Assembly (NCBI RefSeq): GCF_019090095.1 | Contig: NZ_JAGQFP010000001.1 | Coordinates: forward strand, 2,081,001 to 2,145,000 | Reading direction: 5' to 3' | DNA length: 64,000 nucleotides | Source: Stutzerimonas stutzeri | Lineage (GTDB): Bacteria > Pseudomonadota > Gammaproteobacteria > Pseudomonadales > Pseudomonadaceae | Shown here: positions 8,951 to 17,264 of the stretch, in pieces | How positions within the stretch are numbered: the stretch's first letter is position 1 | Layout of the letters: every line of letters starts with the position of its first letter | Translations under genes and position numbers: made by a program | Notes under the pieces: model-generated | Database searches by the model: none | What the model saw: the letters and a program-made list of their open reading frames with translations, nothing else | What the model was told of the DNA's origin: nothing

Positions 8951-9770
8951 TGTAGGAGCAAGCTCTGCTTGCGACCGCGGCCACGTAGCCCCCGGGGTCG
9001 CGGCCAGAGGCCACTCCTACAAGAGCAACGGGTTCCACCGCTATATGGTGCTTCTCTGTAGGAGCAAGCCCTGCTTGCGACCGCAGCCACGTGAGGCCCC
9101 GGGTCGCGGCCAGAGGCCACTCCTACAAGAGCAACGGTTCCACCGCTACACGGCGCTTCTCTGTAGGAGCAAGCTCTGCTTGCGACCTCGGCCACGTGAG
9201 GCCCCGGGGTCGCGGCCAGAGGCCACTCCTACAAGAGCAACGGGTTCCACCGCTACACGGCGCTTCTCTGTAGGAGCAAGCTCTGCTTGCGACCGCGACC
9301 ACGCAGCCCCGGGTCGCGGCCAGAGGCCACTCCTACAAGAGCAACAGCGTCCATCACTGCACCACGCTCTTCTGTAGGAGCAAGCTCTGCTTGCGACCGC
9401 GACCACGCAGCCCCGGGGTCGCGGCCAGAGGCCGCTCCTACAAGAGCAACGGTTCCACCGCTACACGGCGCTTCTCTGTAGGAGCAAGCTCTGCTTGCGA
9501 CCGCGACCACGCAGCCCCGGGTCGCGGCCAGAGGCCACTCCTACAAGAGCAACGGCGTCCATCACTGCACCACGCTCTTCTGTAGGAGCAAGCTCTGCTT
9601 GCGACCGCGACCACGCAGCCCCGGGGTCGCGGCCAGAGGCCACTCCTACAAGAGCAACGGTGTCCATCACTGCACCCGCTCTTCTGTAGGAGCAAGCTCT
9701 GCTTGCGACCCGCGGCCACGAAGCGTCCAGCTCGCCACCAGAGGCCGCTCAGACAAAAGCGGCTTCTCAT
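8951..9770. repeat. REP/REPIN array 1, eight units of about 105 bases
   Basis: Eight units start at 8951, 9057, 9162, 9269, 9373, 9477, 9581 and 9684, with spacing of 103-107 bases; the last is diverged. Each unit begins with TGTAGGAGCAAGCTCTGCTT and closes with the inverted partner ending CTCCTACA. Each arm can fold a hairpin with a TCT (AGA) loop. The array lies between convergent ftrD and nrdG. Short open frames across it on both strands are by-products of the repeat. Confidence 0.9.
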
Positions 9771-9779
9771 CGCCCGGCG

Positions 9780-10475
9780 TCAGCCCCTCAATACGAATGA
9801 CGGAAACAACCGCCCCATCCGTTCCCAGAGCTTTTGCTGGTCATAGGGCGCACGGCTTTCAGTGAGCGATTCGTCGAGCATTTTCGCCGTACGTACGCAC
9901 TGCACGGCAAAGCGCTCGACACCCAGCCGGCGCAGTCGCTGCGCCATCTCCCACAGCCGTTCGGCATCGAACAGCTGCCAATGCACGGTGGTGCGGCACT
10001 CATGGTCCACGCCACTGGCGATGAGCGCTTCGAGGCTTTTCCAGTTGGCGGCACCGCTGCCTTCGACCCCGGTGATGAGACGGCCGTGTTCCGGCAATGC
10101 CTTGACGTCGAAGCCCACCCAATCCACCAAGGGCAGCACCTGGCGGAACAGCCGGGGCTTGATGCCAGCGCTGTGCAGGCCGACCTTGAAGCCCTTGGCG
10201 CGCACCTGGGCGATGGCCTCCGGCAATGCCAGTTGCAGGGTCGGCTCGCCGCCGCTGAAGACCACGGCCTCGAGCAGGCCGACACGCTGGTCGAGGAAAC
10301 CGAGGATGTCCTCCCAGCTGCGCTCCTGCGTGCCACACGCGGGAATCAGTTCCGGGTTGTGACAGTAGCGGCAACGCCAACCACAGCCCTGGCAGAACAG
10401 CACGCAGGCCAGATGATCGGGAAAGTCGAGGGTGGTCAGGGGCACCAGGCCCCCAACCCGCAGTGCAGCGCCCAT
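9780..10475 (-). CDS. nrdG: Anaerobic ribonucleotide reductase activating protein (radical SAM)
   Basis: 231 residues. The radical-SAM cluster motif C31-x3-C35-x2-C38 is preceded by an extra Cys pair (C-Q-G-C), and S-G-G-E-P-T follows near residue 95. NrdG uses SAM and a 4Fe-4S cluster to create the glycyl radical on NrdD, allowing dNTP synthesis without oxygen. It starts only two bases after the stop of the small gene that carries the glycyl-radical site, and it is the last gene of the nrdD-tail-nrdG operon. The arrangement fits direct cooperation of the two small proteins. Confidence 0.9.
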   Translation of the reverse strand: MGAALRVGGLVPLTTLDFPDHLACVLFCQGCGWRCRYCHNPELIPACGTQERSWEDILGFLDQRVGLLEAVVFSGGEPTLQLALPEAIAQVRAKGFKVGLHSAGIKPRLFRQVLPLVDWVGFDVKALPEHGRLITGVEGSGAANWKSLEALIASGVDHECRTTVHWQLFDAERLWEMAQRLRRLGVERFAVQCVRTAKMLDESLTESRAPYDQQKLWERMGRLFPSFVLRG

Positions 10476-10477
10476 CG

Positions 10478-10642
10478 CTAGCGCGCCAGCCCCGCCGCCT
10501 GTTCGGTGAAGTGGGTGCGCTCGCGGTGCTCGGACTGCTTGCCCGGATTGAATGCCGCCACCGGGCGGTGGTAACCCATCACGCGGGTCCAGACTTCGCA
10601 GCGCTGGCGTTGATCGGCGGGGAGTTGAGTGGCTTGGGTCAT
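10478..10642 (-). CDS. nrdD: Separate glycyl-radical C-terminal peptide of class III ribonucleotide reductase
   Basis: 54 residues with its own start and a strong GAAGGAG ribosome site. The core R-V-M-G-Y-H-R-P-V followed by F-N-x-G-K-Q-x-E-x-x-x-R matches the extreme C-terminus of ordinary NrdD proteins, where the Gly of the R-V-x-G-Y segment carries the radical (Gly23 here). The large nrdD product upstream ends before this segment, so this peptide should complete the enzyme, much as a spare GrcA/YfiD subunit does for pyruvate formate-lyase. It lies 44 bases after the nrdD stop and two bases before nrdG. Family assignment is strong; that it works in trans is inference. Confidence 0.78.
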   Translation of the reverse strand: MTQATQLPADQRQRCEVWTRVMGYHRPVAAFNPGKQSEHRERTHFTEQAAGLAR

Positions 10643-10686
10643 GTGTCGCTCCTTCAGGGTGATTAGTTGGTGGCGTGCCACTCGCT

Positions 10687-12705
10687 TCAGTTATCTACAG
10701 ACTCAGCGCAGCAGCTCCGCCTGGCGATCAGCGCCTCGTCGCACTTCGGGCAGAACTCATGCTCGCCGGCCAGATAGCCGTGCACCGGGCAGATGGAAAA
10801 GGTGGGCGTAACCGTCAGATAAGGCAGGCGGAAACGACTGAGCGCCGTGCGCACCAGGTTCTTGCAGGCCTGCGCCGAGGAGATCTGCTCGGCCATGTAC
10901 AGGTGCAGCACGGTGCCGCCGGTGTATTTGGTCTGCAGTTCGTCCTGCAGCATCAGCGCCTCGAAGGGATCGTCGGTAAAGCCCACCGGCAGCTGCGAGG
11001 AATTGGTGTAGTACGGCGCCTCGGCCGAGCCCGCCTGGAGGATGTCCGGAAAGCGCTTGCGGTCTTCCTTGGCGAAGCGATACGTGGTGCCTTCGGCCGG
11101 TGTCGCCTCGAGGTTGTAGAGGTGCCCGGTTTGTTCCTGGAAGCGCACCAGCTGCGCCCGCACGTGGTCCAGCAGCGCGACCGCCAGGCGCCGCCCCGCC
11201 TCGGTGTGCAGCCCTTCGGCATCCTCGGTGAAGTTGCGCACCATCTCGTGCAGGCCATTCACGCCGATGGTGGAGAAGTGATTGCGCAGGGTGCCGAGGT
11301 AGCGCTTGGTGTAGGGGTAGAGCCCAGCGTCCATGTGGTGCTGGATGACCTTGCGCTTCACCTCCAGGCTCTGCATGGCCATGTCCAGCAGTGCGTCCAG
11401 GTGCTCGACCAGCCCGGCCCAGTCGCCGGCATGCAGGTACCCCAGCCGCGCGCAGTTGACCGTCACCACACCGAGCGAGCCGGTCTGCTCGGCCGAGCCG
11501 AACAGACCGCCACCGCGCTTGAGCAGCTCGCGCACGTCCAGTTGCAGGCGGCAGCACATCGAGCGCACCTGGTTGGGCTGCATGTCCGAATTGAGGAAGT
11601 TCTGGAAGTACGGCAGTCCGTAGCGCGCGGTCATTTCGAACAGACGCTCGGCGTTCTCGCTGTCCCAAGGGAAATCATGGGTGATGTTGTAGGTCGGGAT
11701 CGGAAAGGTGAACACGCGTCCCAACCCGTCGCCCGCCTGCATCACCTCGATATAGGCGCGGTTGATCATCTCCATCTCGGCCTGCAGGTCACCGTAGGCG
11801 AACGGCATTTCCTCGCCGCCGATATAGGGAATCTGCTCGCGTAGATCTTCCGGGCAGACCCAGTCGAAGGTCAGGTTGGTGAAGGGCGTCTGCGTGCCCC
11901 AGCGCGACGGCACGTTGAGGTTGTAGATGAACTCCTGGATCGCCTGGCGGACCTCGTCATAGCCGAGCCCGTCCTTGCGCACGAACGGCGCCAGATAAGT
12001 ATCGAAGCTGCTGAACGCCTGGGCACCGGCCCACTCGTTCTGCAAGGTGCCGAGGAAGTTGACCATCTGCCCCAGGGCGCTGGACAGGTGCTTGGGCGGC
12101 CCCGCCTCGACGCGCCCGGGAATGCCATTGAAGCCTTCGTTGAGCAGCGAGCGCAGCGACCAGCCGGCGCAATAGCCGGCGAGCATGTCCAGGTCATGGA
12201 TATGCAGGTCACCCTCGCGGTGCGCGGTGCCTATCTCCGGGCTGTAGACCTCGTCCAGCCAGTAGTTGGCGGTGACCTTGCCGGCCACGTTGAGGATCAA
12301 GCCACCCAGCGAATAGCCCTGGTTGGCGTTGGCACGCACCCGCCAGTCTTCCCGCGAGAGGTATTCATTCATCGAGGCCGCGACGTCGATCACCGCCTTG
12401 CGATCCCGGCGCAGTCGCGCGTGGCGCTCACGGTAGACGATGTAGGCGCGCGCCGTGTCGTAATAGCCGGCCTCCATCAGGACCCGCTCGACCGCGTCCT
12501 GCGCCTGCTCCACCGCCACCTCGCGCTGCGACAAGCGCGCCAGCACCCGGGCGGCGAGTTCGCTCGCCTCGGCGGGCTCGAATTCGCCGGTCGCCCGGGC
12601 TGCCGCCTCGATCGCCGCACCGATCTTGCTCAACTCGAACGCCACCAGGCGGCCGTCGCGCTTGCGCAGCGACACGGGTTGATCCACATCCACGAGCCCA
12701 GGCAT
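10687..12705 (-). CDS. nrdD: Anaerobic (class III) ribonucleoside-triphosphate reductase, large part
   Basis: About 672 residues from the ATG at 12705, chosen because GGAG lies six bases upstream and the protein then opens directly into an ATP-cone (V-S-L-R-K-R-D-G-R). The catalytic body of the NrdD family follows. The C-terminus has a zinc-site-like C-P-V-H ... C-P-K-C pattern and then stops, without the R-V-x-G-Y radical segment, which is supplied by the next small gene. It reduces NTPs to dNTPs in the cytoplasm when oxygen is absent. An FNR-type site lies 86 bases upstream of the start, shared with the divergent DNR-like regulator. Confidence 0.9.
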   Translation of the reverse strand: MPGLVDVDQPVSLRKRDGRLVAFELSKIGAAIEAAARATGEFEPAEASELAARVLARLSQREVAVEQAQDAVERVLMEAGYYDTARAYIVYRERHARLRRDRKAVIDVAASMNEYLSREDWRVRANANQGYSLGGLILNVAGKVTANYWLDEVYSPEIGTAHREGDLHIHDLDMLAGYCAGWSLRSLLNEGFNGIPGRVEAGPPKHLSSALGQMVNFLGTLQNEWAGAQAFSSFDTYLAPFVRKDGLGYDEVRQAIQEFIYNLNVPSRWGTQTPFTNLTFDWVCPEDLREQIPYIGGEEMPFAYGDLQAEMEMINRAYIEVMQAGDGLGRVFTFPIPTYNITHDFPWDSENAERLFEMTARYGLPYFQNFLNSDMQPNQVRSMCCRLQLDVRELLKRGGGLFGSAEQTGSLGVVTVNCARLGYLHAGDWAGLVEHLDALLDMAMQSLEVKRKVIQHHMDAGLYPYTKRYLGTLRNHFSTIGVNGLHEMVRNFTEDAEGLHTEAGRRLAVALLDHVRAQLVRFQEQTGHLYNLEATPAEGTTYRFAKEDRKRFPDILQAGSAEAPYYTNSSQLPVGFTDDPFEALMLQDELQTKYTGGTVLHLYMAEQISSAQACKNLVRTALSRFRLPYLTVTPTFSICPVHGYLAGEHEFCPKCDEALIARRSCCAESVDN

Positions 12706-12790
12706 CACGTCTCCATCACCATATGTAGATAAACAAATAATCGAAACCACAAGATGATGTGAAATCTAGAGGATGACCGCCCAAAGCGAA

Positions 12791-12804
12791 TTGACCAGAG
12801 TCAA
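12791..12804. promoter_or_regulatory. FNR/ANR/DNR-type site between nrdD and a DNR-like gene
   Basis: TTGACCAGAGTCAA is a perfect dyad with the TTGA(C/T)-N4-(G/A)TCAA layout. It lies between nrdD (leftward) and the CRP/FNR-family gene at 12941 (rightward), so it could serve either or both. Confidence 0.75.
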
Positions 12805-12940
12805 TCCCCACCGGCTGTTTTTCAAAGCCGGCATGAGGCGCCTGCGGGGCGCGATCTTGTCTCGGATCAAGGAAGGATCGTCATCGGCGCTTCTAGCATG
12901 CAACCTCGAACAATCCCGGACGCGTACCGGTGGAGGAACC

Positions 12941-13618
12941 ATGCTCACCGAAACAACCCTTGTTGCGGAGCTTCGCCGCCACCACCTGTTCAGCCGCCTG
13001 CCCGAGGGTGCGCTGCAGGAGGTCTGCGCCTCGGCCAACCTCAAGCGTCTCCCCGCCGGTGCCTCGCTGTTCCACCAGGGCGACAAGGCCGAGCGCTTCT
13101 ACTTCCTGTTCAGTGGTCAGGTGAAATTGCACCGGGTGGTCTGCGACGGCCAGGAAAAGCTGGTGGAGGTCATCCGCGGCGGCGAATCCTTCGCCGAAGC
13201 CCTGCTGTTCACCGGCGCCCCCAACTACCCGGTCAGCGCCACCGCGCTCAAGGCCAGCCTGGTCGCCAGCCTGCATGGCGCGCACTACCGGCGCATGCTC
13301 GAGCAGCATCCAAGCATCTGCCTGGACATCCTCGCGACTCTGAGCATTCGCCTGCACCAGCGCCTGAACGAAATCGACACCCTGACCCTGGCCAACGCCA
13401 GCCATCGCGTGGTGCGCTTCCTCTACCAGGCGCAGGAGAGCAACAGCGGCGTGGTGACCCTCGACGTACCCAAACGGCTGATCGCCTCGAAGCTGGGCAT
13501 TCAGCCGGAAACCTTCTCGCGGATCCTGCACCGGCTGATCGAGTCGGGGATGATCAGCGTGCAGCGGCGTCGTATCGAGATCCTCGACAGCCAGGGCCTG
13601 GCCGCTTACCAGGAGTGA
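12941..13618 (+). CDS. CRP/FNR-family regulator, DNR type
   Basis: 225 residues: an N-terminal cyclic-nucleotide-type sensor fold (residues about 10-125), a dimer helix and a C-terminal winged helix whose recognition segment Q-P-E-T-F-S-R-I contains the E-x-x-S-R contacts typical of FNR-box binders. The N-terminus lacks the four-cysteine cluster of FNR/ANR, so it should not bind an oxygen-sensing 4Fe-4S cluster; DNR relatives sense NO through heme. GGAGG precedes the chosen ATG. It is divergent from nrdD and upstream of a DGC-domain gene. P. stutzeri has several such paralogues (DnrD, DnrE, DnrS); which one this matches cannot be settled here. Confidence 0.85.
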   Translation: MLTETTLVAELRRHHLFSRLPEGALQEVCASANLKRLPAGASLFHQGDKAERFYFLFSGQVKLHRVVCDGQEKLVEVIRGGESFAEALLFTGAPNYPVSATALKASLVASLHGAHYRRMLEQHPSICLDILATLSIRLHQRLNEIDTLTLANASHRVVRFLYQAQESNSGVVTLDVPKRLIASKLGIQPETFSRILHRLIESGMISVQRRRIEILDSQGLAAYQE

Positions 13619-13640
13619 TGACGGCCACCTCCCCGGGTTC

Positions 13641-13654
13641 TTGATGATCATCAA
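13641..13654. promoter_or_regulatory. Perfect FNR/ANR/DNR site before the DGC-domain gene
   Basis: TTGATGATCATCAA is an exact match to TTGAT-N4-ATCAA, 57 bases upstream of the ATG at 13712. This spacing is suited to activation under oxygen limitation or NO. Confidence 0.85.
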
Positions 13655-13711
13655 ACGCCCCCGGCGGCGGGGCCTGGATACTGTCACGACCGTTCGCACG
13701 AGGAGATGACG

Positions 13712-14119
13712 ATGCCGACGCCTCACCTGCCGCTGGTGTACGCCTGCTCAGGCTGCTCCAACGTGGCGCAGCTGGCCAACAGTCTCGCGGTGCGCCTCGA
13801 CCGCACCGGGCTGGCGGAAATGTCCTGCATCGCCGGCGTCGGCGGAGGCGTTGCGCCGCTGGTCAACAAGGCCCGCTCGGGCCGTCCGATGCTCGCCATA
13901 GACGGGTGTCCGCTGCACTGCGTAAAAGCCTGCCTGACGCAGCACGGCGTCACGCCTGACGTGCACATCACCCTCAGCAGCTACGGCCTTCGCAAGCGCT
14001 ATCGGGAAGACTGTAGCGAGCAGGAGCTCACCGCGCTGTTCGAGGATGTGAAGGGCATCATCACCAGCGACCGCATGCAGGTGCGCACCGGTTGCGCCAT
14101 CGGCGTCGATGGCAGCTGA
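13712..14119 (+). CDS. DGC-domain putative zinc-binding protein
   Basis: 135 residues with the cysteine pattern of the DGC (DUF1847-like) family: C12-x-x-C15 at the start, M-S-C-I-A-G in the middle and the name-giving D-G-C-P-L-H-C-V-K-A-C block. These cysteines probably bind a metal; no enzymatic role is established. The ATG at 13712 is preferred over 13706 because GAGGAG ends right before 13706, giving correct spacing only for the second ATG. The perfect FNR-type site upstream places it in the anaerobic regulon, between a DNR-like gene and the ubiT-ubiV-ubiU operon. Confidence 0.75.
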   Translation: MPTPHLPLVYACSGCSNVAQLANSLAVRLDRTGLAEMSCIAGVGGGVAPLVNKARSGRPMLAIDGCPLHCVKACLTQHGVTPDVHITLSSYGLRKRYREDCSEQELTALFEDVKGIITSDRMQVRTGCAIGVDGS

Positions 14120-14241
14120 CCGGGGCAAACCATAGGTGCGACATTCGACTGGCCTCGGGCCCGCCGCGTGCCGGTCTGGTCGACAGAAGGCCGCCCCGTA
14201 ACCCCGGAGCGCCCCCCCAACCCGCAGCGGTAACCGCGGCG

Positions 14242-14736
14242 TCAGGCCCTCGCCGTTTGCACCCGTCCAGCAGCGGCGACCTCCTCGCCCGCGCCTTGCA
14301 GCAACTTCCACAGCCAGTTGGGCAGGGTGTCCGGATCGAGGCTGTCGATCAGGTTCTTGATTGCCAGACCCAGCTCGGTGTCGCCTTCGATGACCAGGCG
14401 GCGGCGGAAGAACAGGGTGTCAGGGTCTTCCTGGCGGCTGGCCAGCAGCAGGAACTCGCGCCAGTTGCCGCGGATGCTCACCTCGACCGGCGCCTGGGCG
14501 GCGATGCGCAGCTTGCCGCGCTCGCAGGTCAGGCACCAGGCCAGGCCGAGGTCGGCGACCTCGAGCTTCATCCAGTGGCCGTCGAGCACCGCGAAGGCGC
14601 CGTCGTCCAAGGCCTCGGCGAAGACCTGATTGAGGCTGCGCTCCAGCGCCAGGCGCTGGAGCAGGAATGGGGTCTTGGCCGCGAGCGGCAACAGCCGTCC
14701 GCCGAGATTCACCAGATGGGCACGCGGCTTCAGCAT
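14242..14736 (-). CDS. ubiT: UbiT, SCP2-domain accessory factor of anaerobic ubiquinone synthesis
   Basis: 164 residues forming one SCP2 lipid-binding domain (YhbT family). In E. coli and P. aeruginosa UbiT works with UbiU and UbiV so that ubiquinone can be made without oxygen, probably by carrying the lipid intermediates. The ATG overlaps the end of ubiV by seven bases, so the genes are translationally coupled. Last gene of the ubiU-ubiV-ubiT operon. Ubiquinone is needed for electron flow to the denitrification enzymes, which explains the placement beside them. Confidence 0.85.
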   Translation of the reverse strand: MLKPRAHLVNLGGRLLPLAAKTPFLLQRLALERSLNQVFAEALDDGAFAVLDGHWMKLEVADLGLAWCLTCERGKLRIAAQAPVEVSIRGNWREFLLLASRQEDPDTLFFRRRLVIEGDTELGLAIKNLIDSLDPDTLPNWLWKLLQGAGEEVAAAGRVQTARA

Positions 14737-15620
14737 AAACCGGCCTCCTCGGCACGCAGCATGCCCGGCTGGCCATGCCAATAACCATTGCAACCGTCCA
14801 CCGCCAGGGGCGGCTGTGCGCCCTTGCGCACGGCGTCGAAGGCGCTGATCACCCCTTCCATGCCGGCCGCACGGGGGCTCAAGCGCAACAGGTCCGCACC
14901 GCTGTCCACCAGCCCCTGGTAATCGGCGAGCAGGTTGCTGACCGAGCCCGACATCGTCTGGATACCGTTGATGGTGAACAGCGCCTCGCCTTCCTGGCTG
15001 AACAGCGCGATGCCCTCGGGGTAGTTCTGGCAGCACAGCTGGCAGTCGTCCTTGGGCCGGTTCTCGGCGCGCGCGGTAAAGCAGCGCGCCGAATAGGCCA
15101 GCGGCAGATGGCCGTAGGCGAAGATCTCGATCTCCGGTAGCGCGACGTCCAGCTCCAGCATCTGCGCCCGGGCGCGCTTGATCAGCGCACCGGAGGCCTC
15201 CACGGGCGGCACCCAGCGGCTCATGCCACTGGCCACCAGTTCGGCCAGCGCATGGCCGTTGTACAGGTTGAGTGCCGGACCGCCGACGAAGGGCAACTTG
15301 CGCTCGGACATCAGCTGCACCGCGCCCATGTCATTGGCTTCCACCAGCAGCTCACCGTTGTCGCACAGGCGGCGCAGGCTGGACAGCTCGGACGCCGCCT
15401 CGACCAGGGTCAGGCCGGACAGCACCAGCTGCGCCGAGGAGGCTTCGGCCAGGTCGCGGGCCAGGCCCAGCCAATCGTCGAGCATCAACGCCCGGCGCTT
15501 GGAGCACACCGTCTCGCCCAGGTAGATCACATCCAGCGGCTGGCTGGCCATGTTGGCGTAGAAATCCAGCGTCTGCTGGCGATCCCAGAAGAACAGCACC
15601 GGACCGAGAGAGAGTTTCAT
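14730..15620 (-). CDS. ubiV: UbiV, O2-independent ubiquinone hydroxylation protein (U32 family)
   Basis: 296 residues closely following E. coli YhbV/UbiV: K-x-S-L-G-P-V-L at the start, G-E-x-V-C-S-K-R-R, and Y-S-A-R-C-F-T-A-R followed by C-x-x-C-C. These four conserved cysteines bind a 4Fe-4S cluster. With UbiU it hydroxylates the ubiquinone ring in an oxygen-independent way. The ATG at 15620 has GAGGA upstream and matches the known N-terminus; another ATG at 15638 overlaps the ubiU stop and is an alternative. Middle gene of the operon. Confidence 0.9.
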   Translation of the reverse strand: MKLSLGPVLFFWDRQQTLDFYANMASQPLDVIYLGETVCSKRRALMLDDWLGLARDLAEASSAQLVLSGLTLVEAASELSSLRRLCDNGELLVEANDMGAVQLMSERKLPFVGGPALNLYNGHALAELVASGMSRWVPPVEASGALIKRARAQMLELDVALPEIEIFAYGHLPLAYSARCFTARAENRPKDDCQLCCQNYPEGIALFSQEGEALFTINGIQTMSGSVSNLLADYQGLVDSGADLLRLSPRAAGMEGVISAFDAVRKGAQPPLAVDGCNGYWHGQPGMLRAEEAGLC

Positions 15621-15634
15621 GCGCGGTTCCTCGT

Positions 15635-16630
15635 TCATTGCCAGGCGCGGTGGTAGGCACCCAGGGTGGTTTGCGAGCCTTCGGACAGGCCGTCCAGCAC
15701 CCGCCGCCAGCCCGGTTCGACGGCATAGCGCTGCGGTGCCTTGAGGTAGCTGTCCAGCGCGGCACGCCAGACGCGGGTGACCTGCTCGACATAGGCCGGG
15801 CTGCGCTGGCGCCCCTCGATCTTCATGGCGGTCACGCCGATGGCGGCGAGTTCGGGAATCAGGTCCAGGGTGTTCAGGCTGGTCGGCTCTTCCAACGCGT
15901 GGAAGCGCTGGCCGTTGACCATGAAGCGGCCCTTGCACAGGGTCGGGTAGCCCGCCGACTCACCCTCGGCGTAGCGATCGATGAGCACATTGTTGAGGCG
16001 CGACGTCAGCCCTTCAGGCTCCTCGCTCCAGCGCACCGCCTTGGCCGGCGAACACACGCCGCAGAGGTTCGGCGACTCGCCGGTGAGGTAGGACGAGAGG
16101 TGGCAGCGGCCCTCGGCCATGATGCACAGGCTGCCGAACGCAAACACCTCGATCGGCACCGGGCTGCTCGCGGCGACCTGCTTGACCTGCTTGAGCGACA
16201 GCACCCGAGGGAGCACGGCGCGCTTGATGTTGTAGCGCTGCTGGTAGAACGCCAGCGCCGCGGCATTGGTTGCCGAGCCCTGTACCGACAGGTGCAGATT
16301 GAGCTGCGGGTGGCGCTTGGCGGCATAGCCCAGCACCCCGGGATCGGCGGCGATCAGCGCATCCACGCCCAAGGCGGCGGCCTGATCTACCGCACGTTGC
16401 CAGCGGTTCCAGCCGTCGGGCTGGGCATAGGTGTTGACTGCTATATACAGCTGCCGGCCCTTCTCGCGGATCAGTTGCAGCCCCTTGTCGAGCTGCTTTT
16501 CATCCAGGTTCAGACCAGCGAAATGACGGGCGTTGGTGTCGTCGCGAAAACCGACATAGATGGCATCGGCGCCCTGCTGGACGGCGGCCTTCAGCGCGGG
16601 CAGGCTACCTGCCGGACAGACCAGGTGCAT
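15635..16630 (-). CDS. ubiU: UbiU, O2-independent ubiquinone hydroxylation protein (U32 family)
   Basis: 331 residues aligned throughout with E. coli UbiU (YhbU): start M-x-L-x-C-P-A-G-x-L-P-A-L-K, the D-D-T-N-A-R-H-F-A-G-L-N block, S-L-C-I-M-[AS]-E-G-R-C and Y-P-T-L-C-K-G-R. The cysteines bind a 4Fe-4S cluster; the partner is UbiV. The ATG at 16630 is set by that N-terminus and an AGGAG site; longer upstream frames are not coding. First gene of the operon, with an FNR-type site about 105 bases upstream. Confidence 0.92.
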   Translation of the reverse strand: MHLVCPAGSLPALKAAVQQGADAIYVGFRDDTNARHFAGLNLDEKQLDKGLQLIREKGRQLYIAVNTYAQPDGWNRWQRAVDQAAALGVDALIAADPGVLGYAAKRHPQLNLHLSVQGSATNAAALAFYQQRYNIKRAVLPRVLSLKQVKQVAASSPVPIEVFAFGSLCIMAEGRCHLSSYLTGESPNLCGVCSPAKAVRWSEEPEGLTSRLNNVLIDRYAEGESAGYPTLCKGRFMVNGQRFHALEEPTSLNTLDLIPELAAIGVTAMKIEGRQRSPAYVEQVTRVWRAALDSYLKAPQRYAVEPGWRRVLDGLSEGSQTTLGAYHRAWQ

Positions 16631-16735
16631 GGCAACTCCTAGACATGCAAATCGTGCGCACCGCGCAATGGCGACGGTGCCCGCCCGGACCGGACGGAAA
16701 GCCGGCAGTCTAGGTAGCAGGCCTGGAACAGGCAT

Positions 16736-16749
16736 TGATGAACGTCAAG
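16736..16749. promoter_or_regulatory. FNR/ANR/DNR-type site upstream of ubiU
   Basis: TTGATGAACGTCAA matches the dyad with one changed base. It sits 106 bases before the ubiU start; the rest of the 16631-16952 gap shows no gene, only a GC-rich inverted repeat near 16910-16930. Confidence 0.7.
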
Positions 16750-16952
16750 GGAGCGAGCCAGTGCGGCGGTCACTCCCCTCCTGGCTTCTTCAGGGATGCC
16801 AGCTGGAGCGCTGTAGCGCGTGCCGACGCTCCAACGGATGGCGGTATTACGGGCGGAAGGTGGTGCCGGCAGGCACGAGGGCAATCAGGACCGGCGCCTG
16901 GCATGCGAGCGGCCGGCGCCGGCCGTTTCACCGCCGCCTATGGCGGGAAGCC

Positions 16953-17162
16953 TCAGATGCCTTCGTCACCTTCGAACTCTTCGGTGGCCCGCGCGACCAT
17001 CTGCCGCCAGGCGCCGGACTCTTCGGCCAGCAGCCGCATGGCCTTGATGCTGGCCATGAAGGCCTGCTGATAATGCTGCGGGTTGTTTTCGCTGGCGGCG
17101 CGCTCGGCGTGGCTCAATGCCTCGGTCAGCAGTGCGTCGAACTGGGCGTGGTCCAGGGCCAT
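16953..17162 (-). CDS. Small conserved hypothetical protein next to norR
   Basis: 69 residues, mostly alpha-helical in appearance, starting M-A-L-D-H-A-Q-F and ending in E-F-E-G-D-E-G-I. The ATG at 17162 has a GAGGAG site about six bases upstream; an upstream extension to 17222 looks non-coding. There is no signal peptide, membrane segment or recognised domain. It lies just downstream of norR on the same strand (102-base gap), so it may share its transcript. Function unknown. Confidence 0.6.
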   Translation of the reverse strand: MALDHAQFDALLTEALSHAERAASENNPQHYQQAFMASIKAMRLLAEESGAWRQMVARATEEFEGDEGI

Positions 17163-17264
17163 GGGGCTCTCCTCGGTGAAGGGGGGTAATGTCTGCAGCT
17201 TAGACCACCGCCCCTTCGACATGATTCGCGCCGGCTGATGGCAGGCGCGGCGATGCCCACCGCG

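Noticed and set aside
8940-9770. Short open frames on both strands between ftrD and nrdG
   Set aside because: Generated by the REP array; translations repeat the same motif.
8951-9770. Evenly spaced repeats considered as a CRISPR array
   Set aside because: The repeated part is almost the whole unit, contains inverted hairpins and has near-identical spacers; no cas genes are near.
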